Origin: JASHVB01 sp049522565
GTDB lineage: Bacteria > Pseudomonadota > Alphaproteobacteria > Acetobacterales > Acetobacteraceae
Direction: 5' to 3'
Assembly: GCA_049522565.1 (NCBI GenBank)
Contig: JBEKNT010000175.1
Coordinates: forward strand, 1 to 12,743
DNA length: 12,743 nt
Part shown: one piece after another, positions 1 through 6,566 of the stretch
How positions within the stretch are numbered: the first letter of the stretch is position 1
Layout: each line of letters begins with the position of its first letter
Program-made: the position numbers and the translations under genes
The notes under the pieces: generated by a model
What the model was told of the DNA's origin: nothing
Databases searched by the model: none
The model's input: only the letters and a program-made list of their open reading frames with translations

Positions 1-2
1 CT

Positions 3-689
3 TCCCCTTCCCCTTCCCGTTCCTCTTCCACCATCCCCACCTCCGCCCATGCGCCCCCCCCCGGCACCACGTCAGGCACCGCGGCCGAGCGGGCCGCCTC
101 CGCCGCCGGCCAGGCACGCACCATCGACGACCTGCGCGCGGCATTGGCCGCATTCGACGGCTGTGCCCTGCGTGACACCGCCGCCAATCTGGTGTTCGCC
201 GCCGGCGATCCGGATGCCAGCCTGATGCTGATCGGCGACCCGCCCGGCGAGGCCGAGGACCGCAGCGGCACCCCCTTCGCCGGCCCGGATGGCCTCCTCC
301 TCGACCGTATGCTGGCCAGCGTCGGCCTGATTCGGAACGGGTTGCTGCTGACGCCGCTGATCCCCTGGCGCCCCCCGGGCGGACGCCTGCCCAGCGCGGG
401 CGAGGTCGCCGTCTGCCTGCCGTTCCTGCATCGCCTGATCGCGCTGGCCGCGCCGCGGCGCATCGTGCTGGCCGGCGCGCTCGCCGCCCGCACCTTGCTC
501 GGCCCAACGCGCCGCCGACCCGGACCGGCCTGGACCGAGGTAGCCGTGCCCGGCGCCGCCGCACCGGTCCCCGCCCTGGTCATGCCCGGCCCCGGCCTGG
601 TCGCCCGCACCCCAAGCGCGCGGCGGGACGCCTGGGCCGCCCTGCGGCTGTTGCGGCGGACGTTGGACGCCGATCTCGCAGAAACGTGA
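3..689 (+). CDS. Uracil-DNA glycosylase, family 4/5-like (5'-truncated by window)
   Basis: This gene would excise uracil from DNA as the first step of base-excision repair in the cytoplasm. The frame is open from base 3 with no ATG, so the gene starts before the window. An internal TTG at 144 would remove the conserved lead-in TIDDLRAALAAFDGCAL and is unlikely to be the start. The first ~30 visible codons form a Ser/Pro/Ala-rich low-complexity linker. The core then follows: motif 1 GDPPGEAED (bases 231-257), GTPFAG, the PWRPPGGR segment typical of the alphaproteobacterial branch, and CLPFLHRLI. Two departures from the family consensus as I remember it are visible. Motif 1 has GD where GE is usual, and the C-terminal motif, usually HPxYLLR, reads MPGPGLVAR (Met codon at 582-584). 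The visible part is 228 residues. Family assignment is confident; retention of glycosylase activity is not. Confidence 0.85.
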   Translation, partial: SPSPSRSSSTIPTSAHAPPPGTTSGTAAERAASAAGQARTIDDLRAALAAFDGCALRDTAANLVFAAGDPDASLMLIGDPPGEAEDRSGTPFAGPDGLLLDRMLASVGLIRNGLLLTPLIPWRPPGGRLPSAGEVAVCLPFLHRLIALAAPRRIVLAGALAARTLLGPTRRRPGPAWTEVAVPGAAAPVPALVMPGPGLVARTPSARRDAWAALRLLRRTLDADLAET

Positions 690-800
690 CACAACCGCAC
701 GTGCTAACCGCCTGATTTGTGGACAGTGCGTCTCACTCCATGAAACTCGTCTCGCCGAAAAGGGTTGCCGTCTCGCCTGCCGCTCTATAGGGCATCCGGC
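690..800. other. Short intergenic region before the lytic transglycosylase gene
   Basis: There are 111 bases between the glycosylase stop and the chosen transglycosylase start. I see no strong promoter, terminator hairpin or repeat. A 16-codon reading frame (ATG at 740, TAG at 788-790) ends just before the transglycosylase start and could be a leader peptide, but nothing else supports it. Confidence 0.4.
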
Positions 801-2627
801 ATGCGAGGGCTCGATCACACGCGCTCCCGTCTGCCCGCCGCCCGAGCGTTCTTCGCTGGGGTTGCGATCCTCGCCGGAGCGTTCGCTCCGGCGGCGCAGG
901 CTTCCGGGAATGATGAAACCGCCATGGCCGTGCCGCGCATCGCGCCGCTGGACGGCAATGCCGGCGTGGCGCTGCCACAACCGCTGAGCCCGAGCGACGC
1001 TGTCCTGGTCCACCGCGCCTTCGTCTTGCAGGATCGCGGCGATCTCCAGGCTGCCGACCGCGCCATCGGCGAGGTACAGAACGACCTGTTGCTCGGGCAT
1101 TTGCGCGCGGCACGCGATCTGGGGCGGTTCCATCGGGCGACCGCCGAGGAGTTGACCGACTGGCTTGGCCGCTATGCCACCCAGCCGGATGCGCCGGCGA
1201 TCCGCGCCTTGCTGCTGCGCCGGCTGCCCAGGGATGCGACCGTCCCGCCGCTGCCGGTGATCGCCGCGGTCCCCCCGCCGCGCCCGAGCGAACCGCCGGC
1301 ATCCGATGCCGTGACCGAACCGGCCGCCCTGCCGCGGCAGCCCGCGCTGGAAAGCACCGTGGCGACCCGGCTGCAGCACGGCGGCCCGCAATCGGCGCTT
1401 CGGCTGATCGATACGAGCAAGGGATTGCCCCCCGCTTATGCCGCGCTGCTGCGTGGCGAGGTCGCCCGCACCCTGTTCACCCAAAACGACGACGCTGAGG
1501 CGCTACATGTCGCGCGGCTCGCCCTGCATGCGACACTGGCCGAGCATGACGTCGGCCTGGCGGCGTATATCGGCGGTCTCGCGGCCTGGCGCCTGGGACA
1601 TTCAACCGAGGCGCGGCGGCTGTTCGCGAACGCCGCCGACGCCCCTCGCGCATCGGCGTCACAACGCGCGGCGGCCGCGTTCTGGGGCGCGCGCGCCGCG
1701 GATCGGCTGCATGATCCCGCGGATGCCGCGCGCTGGCTGCAACGTGCCGCGGCCGAGCGGACGACGCTGCACGGGCTGATCGCCCGACGCTTGCTCGGGC
1801 TGCCGACCGGGATCGTGCCGAGCGGCGCGCTGTTGGCGCAGGCCGATGTAGACGCCATTGCCGCGACCGATGCCGGATGGCGCGCGTTCGCGCTGTTGCA
1901 GGTCGGCCAGCCGGAGCAGGCGGCAGACGAGTTGCGCGGATTGTGGCCGGTGGTGCGGGACGATCCCGCGCTGCGTCGGGCGCTGCTGCTGGTTGCCGCC
2001 GGCGTCGGGCTGACCGATTGCGCCGCGCAACTCGCCGCATGGAGCGAAGCGATCGACCCTGACGCCGGCGAGGCATTGCAGTTCGCGCTGCCATCGCTGC
2101 GTCCGGCCGGTGGTTTTCGGGTGGATCGTGCGCTGGTCTATGCGCTCACCCGGGTGGAATCGAATTTCGATCCCGCCGCGGTATCCGCCGCGGGCGCCCG
2201 CGGGCTCATGCAGCTCATGCCGGTGACGGCGCACTATGTCGACAGCGATGCGTCGCTGAGCAACGGAAGCCTGCACGATCCGGCGCTCAATCTGGAACTG
2301 GGGCAACGCTACGTGATCCTGCTGGCCGCGCAGGATGCGATCGGCGGCAATCTGCTCCGGCTGCTGGCGAGCTATAACGCGGGACTGGGCGGGTTTCTGC
2401 ATTGGGCCACGACGATGCGCGACGACGGCGATCCGCTGCTGTTCATTGAGGCGATTCCGAACGACGAAACGCGCAGATTCGTGGAACGCGCACTGACCTA
2501 CACGTGGATCTACGCGGCGCGCCTGCATGTGCCCGCGCCCAGCCTTGACGATATGGCGGCGGGAGAGTTCCCGCGCTTCACGCCGGTTCCGGTTGAGAGC
2601 AAGATCGCCTCGGCGCGCCTGCACTGA
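801..2627 (+). CDS. Secreted soluble lytic murein transglycosylase (GH23, Slt-like)
   Basis: The enzyme cleaves the MurNAc-GlcNAc bond of peptidoglycan in the periplasm, forming 1,6-anhydro-muropeptides. I chose ATG 801 because it gives a clean signal peptide: Arg-rich n-region, hydrophobic stretch AFFAGVAILAGAFAPA, and an AQA|SG cleavage site near residue 34. A TTG at 765 would only add 12 polar residues. Residues ~40-430 are an Ala/Leu-rich helical region, as expected for the superhelical part of Slt70-like enzymes. The C-terminal catalytic domain (~435-580) shows RVESNFDP with catalytic Glu at about residue 453, then GARGLMQLMP, LNLELGQRY and LASYNAG, the normal GH23 motif order. The length (608 aa) fits the family. 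MoaB follows after 39 bp on the same strand, so co-transcription is possible but there is no functional link. Confidence 0.93.
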   Translation: MRGLDHTRSRLPAARAFFAGVAILAGAFAPAAQASGNDETAMAVPRIAPLDGNAGVALPQPLSPSDAVLVHRAFVLQDRGDLQAADRAIGEVQNDLLLGHLRAARDLGRFHRATAEELTDWLGRYATQPDAPAIRALLLRRLPRDATVPPLPVIAAVPPPRPSEPPASDAVTEPAALPRQPALESTVATRLQHGGPQSALRLIDTSKGLPPAYAALLRGEVARTLFTQNDDAEALHVARLALHATLAEHDVGLAAYIGGLAAWRLGHSTEARRLFANAADAPRASASQRAAAAFWGARAADRLHDPADAARWLQRAAAERTTLHGLIARRLLGLPTGIVPSGALLAQADVDAIAATDAGWRAFALLQVGQPEQAADELRGLWPVVRDDPALRRALLLVAAGVGLTDCAAQLAAWSEAIDPDAGEALQFALPSLRPAGGFRVDRALVYALTRVESNFDPAAVSAAGARGLMQLMPVTAHYVDSDASLSNGSLHDPALNLELGQRYVILLAAQDAIGGNLLRLLASYNAGLGGFLHWATTMRDDGDPLLFIEAIPNDETRRFVERALTYTWIYAARLHVPAPSLDDMAAGEFPRFTPVPVESKIASARLH

Positions 2628-2666
2628 TCCCTTGAGGGTGCGGCCGCGGCAACAGGAGGCAGCAGC

Positions 2667-3230
2667 ATGGCGCGCATCGACGAAAGCCGCCCGTTCATTG
2701 CGGTGAACATCGCCGTGCTCACGGTGTCGGACACGCGCACGGCGGCGAACGACACGTCCGGCGACGTGCTGGCCGAGCGCATCGTCAAGGCCGGGCATCG
2801 CGTCGTCGCGCGGCTGATCGAGAAGGACGACGCCGGTTCGATCGAACAGCGTTTGCGGGTTTGGATTGCCGACCCGGAGATCGACGTGGTGATTACCAGT
2901 GGTGGCACCGGTGTGACCGGGCGCGACGTGACTCCCGAGGCGTTCGAGCGTGTGCTGGACAAGAAGATCGAGGGTTTCGGCGAATTGTTCCGCATGCTGA
3001 GTTACCAGAAGATCGGCACCTCGACGATGCAGTCCCGCGCGCTGGGTGGCGTCGCGGGCGGGACCTACCTGTTCGCCTTGCCGGGCAGCACCGGTGCGGT
3101 GAAGGACGCGTGGGACGACATATTGGAGTCACAACTCGACAACCGGCACCGCCCCTGCAATCTCGTGGAGCTGATGCCGCGATTGCTGGAGCATGTAAAA
3201 CCCCCTCTCCCGCTTCGCGGGAGAGGGTAG
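2667..3230 (+). CDS. moaB: Molybdenum cofactor biosynthesis protein MoaB/MogA-like
   Basis: A member of the MoaB/MogA family, which binds molybdopterin during molybdenum cofactor synthesis; MogA-type members adenylylate it. The start is supported by an AGGAGG-like site (CAGGAGGCAGCAGC then ATG). Family signatures are present: VLTVSDTR near the N-terminus, the pterin/nucleotide-binding ITSGGTG (residues ~76-82) followed by VTGRDVTPEAF, then GGVAGGTYLFALPGSTGAV and the C-terminal RPCNLVELMPRL. The last ten residues (KPPLPLRGRG, from about residue 178) and the TAG stop are encoded by a palindromic repeat (family A). The native protein probably ended near the LLEHV segment, and the repeat has supplied a short positively charged tail. 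No other Moco genes are in the window. Confidence 0.93.
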   Translation: MARIDESRPFIAVNIAVLTVSDTRTAANDTSGDVLAERIVKAGHRVVARLIEKDDAGSIEQRLRVWIADPEIDVVITSGGTGVTGRDVTPEAFERVLDKKIEGFGELFRMLSYQKIGTSTMQSRALGGVAGGTYLFALPGSTGAVKDAWDDILESQLDNRHRPCNLVELMPRLLEHVKPPLPLRGRG

Positions 3231-3240
3231 GGCGAGGGTG
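3201..3240 (+). repeat. Repeat A, copy 1 (palindromic, in 3' end of moaB)
   Basis: An 11-bp perfect stem (3203-3213 with 3217-3227, loop TTC) is followed by the tail TAGGGCGAGGGTG. The same unit recurs inverted at 3258-3296. Repeats of this look (CCCTCTCCCGC...GCGGGAGAGGGTAGGG) are widespread in GC-rich proteobacterial genomes. The moaB stop codon TAG (3228-3230) lies inside it. Confidence 0.85.
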
Positions 3241-3293
3241 CAGCAGGGCGCACGCGTCACCCTCGTCCTACCCGCTCCCGCCAAAGGCGGGAG
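3203..3293. terminator. Candidate bidirectional terminator formed by the repeat A pair
   Basis: Two GC-rich hairpins sit between the convergent moaB and isonitrile hydratase genes. They could end transcription from both sides or protect the 3' ends of the mRNAs. Neither hairpin is followed by a U-tract, so they do not look like classical intrinsic terminators. The role is inferred from position only. Confidence 0.4.
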
Positions 3294-3296
3294 AGG
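3258..3296 (-). repeat. Repeat A, copy 2 (inverted, in 3' end of isonitrile hydratase gene)
   Basis: This is the inverted copy of the unit at 3201-3240. The 16 bases at 3258-3273 are the reverse complement of 3225-3240 with one mismatch. An inner stem pairs 3275-3282 with 3286-3293 around loop AAA. It encodes the last residues (SPAFGGSG) and the TAG stop of the minus-strand gene. Confidence 0.85.
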
Positions 3297-3966
3297 CAGC
3301 AAGGCGCGCTACCAATGCCTCGCGCGTGGCGCGCATCGGCGCACCGGCTGCCTGCGCCGCAGCCAGAACTTCCGGCGGCGCACTCTCTGGAGTTCCTGAG
3401 TCGAACGGTGGTGCCGGGGCGTATTCGATCTGCAACTGGATTGCTTGCGCGGCTGCCGGGCCGGCCAGCTCGGCGACCATGGTCAGCGCGAAATCGATCC
3501 CCGCGGTGACGCCGCCGCCGGTGAACAGGTTGCCGTCGCGCACGACGCGGCCCGCCGTCGGAATGGCGCCGAACGCCGAGAGCAGATCGCGCGAGGCCCA
3601 ATGCGACGTGGCGCGTTTGCCGCGCAACAAGCCGGCCGCGCCGAGCACCAATGAGCCGGTGCACACCGAACTGACGTAACGCGCCTGCGCTGCCTGCGCG
3701 CGCAGCCAGCCAAGCACGTCGTCATCCTCCATCAGCGCATTGACGCCGGGTCCGCCCGGAACGCAGACCACGTCGAGCGGCGGGCAATCACGCAACGTGG
3801 CGTGCGGCAGCATGCGCAGGCCGGATTCCGCTTCGACCGGTTGCAGCGTTTTCCAGAGCAGCAGCACCTGGGCATCGGGCAACTTGGCGAACACCTCGAA
3901 CGGCCCGGTCAGGTCGAGCTGGGTCATGCGGGGGAAGAGCAACAGTCCGATTCGTATGGCAGCCAT
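3268..3966 (-). CDS. inhA: Isonitrile (cyclohexyl-isocyanide) hydratase-like DJ-1/PfpI protein
   Basis: The predicted reaction is hydration of an isonitrile to the N-substituted formamide in the cytoplasm. The protein reads closely like Pseudomonas isonitrile hydratase InhA as I remember it: IGLLLFPRMTQLDLTGP, CPPLDVVCVPGG, ARYVSSVCTGSLVLGAAGLL, GKRATSHWA, RVVRDGNL, TGGGVTAGIDFALT and QIEYAPAPPF all have counterparts. The essential Asp and Cys of InhA match D18 and C102 here, with a nucleophile elbow SVCTGS. The start at 3966 is supported by AGGAG eight bases upstream. An upstream in-frame ATG at 4047 would add 27 residues lacking family similarity. Length is 232 aa, normal for the family. 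The C-terminal SPAFGGSG and the stop come from a repeat. It lies divergent to a GlxA-type regulator, its likely controller. The natural substrate is not known. Confidence 0.85.
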   Translation of the reverse strand: MAAIRIGLLLFPRMTQLDLTGPFEVFAKLPDAQVLLLWKTLQPVEAESGLRMLPHATLRDCPPLDVVCVPGGPGVNALMEDDDVLGWLRAQAAQARYVSSVCTGSLVLGAAGLLRGKRATSHWASRDLLSAFGAIPTAGRVVRDGNLFTGGGVTAGIDFALTMVAELAGPAAAQAIQLQIEYAPAPPFDSGTPESAPPEVLAAAQAAGAPMRATREALVARLAASPAFGGSG

Positions 3967-4074
3967 GGGGGTAACTCCTGCTGGACAACCGGATGATGGC
4001 ACGGCACGATCTGGCGGAAATGCCAAAGATCCCTCGGATTCTGCCAAGCGGTCCGCGTAATGCCAGAGGCGGTA
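3967..4074. promoter_or_regulatory. Divergent control region with candidate operator (TGCCA direct repeats)
   Basis: This region lies between the divergent enzyme and regulator genes. TGCCA recurs in the same orientation at 4021, 4042 and 4061, spaced 21 and 19 bp (about two helical turns). Inverted matches are TGGCA at 3997 and TGGC at 4012. Regularly spaced half-sites on one DNA face are typical of AraC-family binding. The third copy overlaps the ATG at 4060, arguing against that codon as the regulator's start. No strong -35/-10 pair is evident. Confidence 0.4.
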
Positions 4075-5247
4075 ATGACTGACTCCCGGCTGGTTCGCAC
4101 CGGCGCTCCCCGCGTCATGGCCGGGCTTGACCCGGTCCTCTATGCAGCCGTGGTGCCGCGATCGATGGCCGGGTCAAGCCTTGCCCCCGGGCACTTGACC
4201 CGCGGGCCGGCCATGACGGTTGGGGAGGCCTCTGCCGTTCGTCAATCTTCAGGGCGTAACCTCTCCCGCACGCAACGCGCGAGAGGTTTACAACGCAGCG
4301 TCGAAATCCTGGTCTTCCCGCGTGTGCAGTTGCTGGACGTCGCCGGCCCATTGCAGGTGTTCGCCACTGCCAACGAACTGGCGTGCGAAGCCGGACAAGA
4401 CCCGCCCTACGCACTCCACGTCGTCGCGCAACAGCCCGGGCCGGTCACCACCTCGGCCGGCCTGACGCTGATCGCTGACAAGCTCCCATCCGCCCGCCGC
4501 AAGCTCGATACGCTGCTGGTCGCGGGCGGCACCGGCGTGCGCGACGCAGCAACCGATCGCCGGCTGCTCCGCTGGGTGACCCGGCGCGCCCAAGAGTCCC
4601 GCCGCATCGCCTCCGTCTGCACCGGCGCCTTGCTGCTCGCCGCGGCCGGATTGCTCGACGGCAGGCGTGCCACCACGCATTGGCGCCGCTGTGCCGAGCT
4701 GGCACGACGCTACCCGGCGGTGCGCGTGGAAAGCGACCCGATCTTCGTGCGCGACGGTGCGGTCTGGACCTCGGCCGGCGTCACCGCGGGCATCGATCTC
4801 GCGCTGGCCTTCGTCGAAGCGGATCTCGGTCGTGCCGCGGCGCTGGCGGTGGCGCGGCAACTGGTGGTGTTCGCCAAACGCCCCGGCGGACAGGCGCAGT
4901 TCAGCGCCGGCCTGATGTTGCAGGCCGACCCGGCCTTCGATGCGCTGCATGCCTGGATGGCGCGCAACCTGCACCAGGACCTGTCCGTCCCGCAGCTCGC
5001 GGCGCGCGCCGGCATGAGCGAGCGCAGCTTCGCGCGCCATTACCACGCCGCCACCGGCATCACGCCGTCACGCGCGGTGGAGCGCCTGCGCGTCGAGGCC
5101 GCACGCAACGCCCTGGGCAGCACGCGACGCTCGATCAAGGATATCGCCAGGCGCTGCGGCTTCGGTGCGGAGGAAACCATGCGGCGCAGCTTTCTCCGAT
5201 TGCTCGCGGTGGCACCGCGCGACTACCGGGAGCGATTCTCCGCCTGA
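4075..5247 (+). CDS. GlxA-family transcriptional regulator (DJ-1/PfpI domain + AraC HTH)
   Basis: A cytoplasmic DNA-binding regulator with a ligand-sensing DJ-1/PfpI-like domain and a C-terminal AraC helix-turn-helix. From the start at 4075, the sensor domain spans ~residues 73-250 (VEILVFPRVQLLDVAGPLQV, DTLLVAGGTG, IASVCTGALLLAAAGLLDG with Cys ~182, RATTHW, TSAGVTAGIDLAL). The HTH spans ~295-388 (LSVPQLAARAGMSERSFARH, then IKDIARRCGFGAEETMRRSF and the APRDYRERF end). The start is uncertain. The family-like part begins only near base 4291 and has no start codon of its own. The nearest ATG upstream, 4213, lies at the edge of repeat B without a ribosome site. ATG 4075 has AGAGG six bases upstream but forces translation of the whole repeat. 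It is divergent to the isonitrile hydratase gene and overlaps the ClC gene tail to tail by 25 bp. Confidence 0.88.
   Translation: MTDSRLVRTGAPRVMAGLDPVLYAAVVPRSMAGSSLAPGHLTRGPAMTVGEASAVRQSSGRNLSRTQRARGLQRSVEILVFPRVQLLDVAGPLQVFATANELACEAGQDPPYALHVVAQQPGPVTTSAGLTLIADKLPSARRKLDTLLVAGGTGVRDAATDRRLLRWVTRRAQESRRIASVCTGALLLAAAGLLDGRRATTHWRRCAELARRYPAVRVESDPIFVRDGAVWTSAGVTAGIDLALAFVEADLGRAAALAVARQLVVFAKRPGGQAQFSAGLMLQADPAFDALHAWMARNLHQDLSVPQLAARAGMSERSFARHYHAATGITPSRAVERLRVEAARNALGSTRRSIKDIARRCGFGAEETMRRSFLRLLAVAPRDYRERFSA
4113..4250 (+). repeat. Repeat B, copy 1 (palindromic, across the regulator's 5' end)
   Basis: The unit opens with CGTCATGGCCGGGCTTGACC and closes with GGCCGGCCATGACGG (to 4219); the two ends are inverted complements. 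Compared with the copies at 7260 and 8782, this one has about 27 extra bases in the right arm, where a GGGTCAAG-like block is partly duplicated. After the palindrome, GGTTGGG and TGCCGTTCGTCAATCTT (to about 4247) match the tail after copy 3, so the full unit is longer than the palindrome. Confidence 0.85.
4258..4288. other. Inverted repeat just before the regulator's sensor domain
   Basis: AACCTCTCCCGC (4258-4269) pairs with GCGCGAGAGGTT (4277-4288) with one mismatch around a 7-base loop. It falls between repeat B and the first conserved codons of the regulator. It could be an mRNA hairpin, a protein-binding palindrome, or a decayed repeat A (both share CTCTCCCGC). Confidence 0.4.
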
Positions 5248-6566
5248 GCCTGCGCATCCATGAAGCGCCTGGCCAACGCGCCGTAGATCGGCCGCCGGCA
5301 TACCAGCCGCGCCACGCCGAATGCCAGAAATGCCGTCGCCAGCAAGGGAATCGTCACGCGCTGGTTGTCCGTCATTTCCATCACGATGATGGTCGCGGTG
5401 ATCGGCGCCTGTACCACGCCGGAAAAATACGCCACCATGCCGAGCAATACGACTGCGCCCGCCGGAGCCGACGGCATGAGCTGCGCCAGCCAGGCGCCGA
5501 GTCCCGCACCCACCGACAGCGACGGCGCGAACAATCCGCCGGGAATACCGCTGATATAGGAGATCACCGTGGCCGCGAATTTCAACACCACGTACGAACC
5601 GGGCAGCGTCGTGGTGCCTTCCACCATGCCGCGCGCTTGCTCATAGCCGGTGCCATAGGTCTGGCCGTGCGAGGCGATGCCGATCAGCGCCAGCGCCAAT
5701 CCGCATAGCGCGGCGAATATCACCGGATAACGCGCCAGCCATTGCCCGACCCGGCCCGGCAGGCCGTGGGCAAACCGGATCAACGCGGCGCTGAACAAGC
5801 CGCCGGACAGCCCCCCGGCCACGCTGCACAACATCACCGCAATCCAGCCGCGACCGAAATCGAGTTCCGCCGAGGTGTGGCCGAAATAGGTGTAGTTGCC
5901 CATCAGCGCGATCGTTGTGATGCCCGCAATGATCACCGCGGTGAGCACGGTGCCGGAGGTCCGCGCCTCGAACGAATGGCTGAGTTCCTCGATGGCGAAG
6001 ACGATGCCGGCGAGTGGCGTGTTGAACGCGGCGGCCACGCCGGCGGCGCCGCCGGCCAGTACCAGTGCGCGCTCCAGGTCCAGCCGCGGCAGGCGCAGCA
6101 GGCGCCCGAGCGTATGCATGATGGCAGCGCCAACCTGCACCGTGGGGCCCTCGCGGCCGATCGACGCGCCGCAGCACAGGCCCAGCAGCGTCAGCGCGAT
6201 CTTGCCCGCGGCGATGCGCGGCGACAGCACGCGGGCGATCGCGGCGCGATCGGTCATGTGTTGGGCGGCGATCACCTGCGGGATGCCGCTGCCCTGGGCG
6301 CCCGGGAAGACGTGGCGCGTCAGCAGGAACGATGCGGCCAGACCCGCGGGGCAGATCAGCAGGGCGATCCAGGGGCGGGGGGCCTGCACGCGGACGAAGC
6401 CGTCGCTGGCCATGTTGGCAAGTGCGGCGAAGCCGATCGCCACACCGGCGACCAACACCGCGCCGACCCAGAACACCAGCCGGCGCAGCCACTGCCGTGG
6501 CGAGACCAGCGGCAGCCGGGTCAGCCGGCGCAATCGCGTTCGTGCTATCCGGGCAATGTTCGACAT
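5223..6566 (-). CDS. ClC-family H+/Cl- antiporter (chloride channel protein)
   Basis: A polytopic inner-membrane protein exchanging chloride for protons, by analogy with E. coli ClcA. The anion-path motifs are all visible: GSGIPQ (residues 92-97, Ser93 for Cl- coordination), GREGP (137-141, gating Glu139), GGLFAPSL (343-350) and Tyr428 in RRPIYGAL, equivalent to the central tyrosine. The internal proton-transfer glutamate is kept as Glu194 in AIEELSHSFE, which favours an exchanger over a passive channel. Many hydrophobic segments run through the 447-residue protein. There is no C-terminal CBS domain, as in bacterial ClC-ec1 types. Its ATG lies 22 bp inside the end of the upstream TIGR04282 gene, indicating a translationally coupled operon. 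Its 3' end overlaps the convergent regulator gene by 25 bp. Confidence 0.93.
   Translation of the reverse strand: MSNIARIARTRLRRLTRLPLVSPRQWLRRLVFWVGAVLVAGVAIGFAALANMASDGFVRVQAPRPWIALLICPAGLAASFLLTRHVFPGAQGSGIPQVIAAQHMTDRAAIARVLSPRIAAGKIALTLLGLCCGASIGREGPTVQVGAAIMHTLGRLLRLPRLDLERALVLAGGAAGVAAAFNTPLAGIVFAIEELSHSFEARTSGTVLTAVIIAGITTIALMGNYTYFGHTSAELDFGRGWIAVMLCSVAGGLSGGLFSAALIRFAHGLPGRVGQWLARYPVIFAALCGLALALIGIASHGQTYGTGYEQARGMVEGTTTLPGSYVVLKFAATVISYISGIPGGLFAPSLSVGAGLGAWLAQLMPSAPAGAVVLLGMVAYFSGVVQAPITATIIVMEMTDNQRVTIPLLATAFLAFGVARLVCRRPIYGALARRFMDAQAQAENRSR

Noticed and set aside
740..790. 16-codon leader peptide before the transglycosylase
   Set aside because: There is no ribosome site, no attenuator-like hairpins and no run of regulatory codons.
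72..1484. Long minus-strand open frame (470 codons) opposite the glycosylase and transglycosylase
   Set aside because: It is Arg/Gln/Gly-rich with no recognisable domain and lies antisense to two well-supported genes; long antisense frames are expected in GC-rich DNA.
1659..2798. Minus-strand open frame of 379 codons across the transglycosylase and moaB start
   Set aside because: It lies antisense to clear GH23 and MoaB coding sequence and has a shadow-like composition.
3203..3293. CRISPR-like or integron-like palindrome array at the repeat A pair
   Set aside because: There are only two copies, in inverted orientation, with no spacers of regular length and no cas or integrase gene. They fit a common dispersed palindromic repeat.
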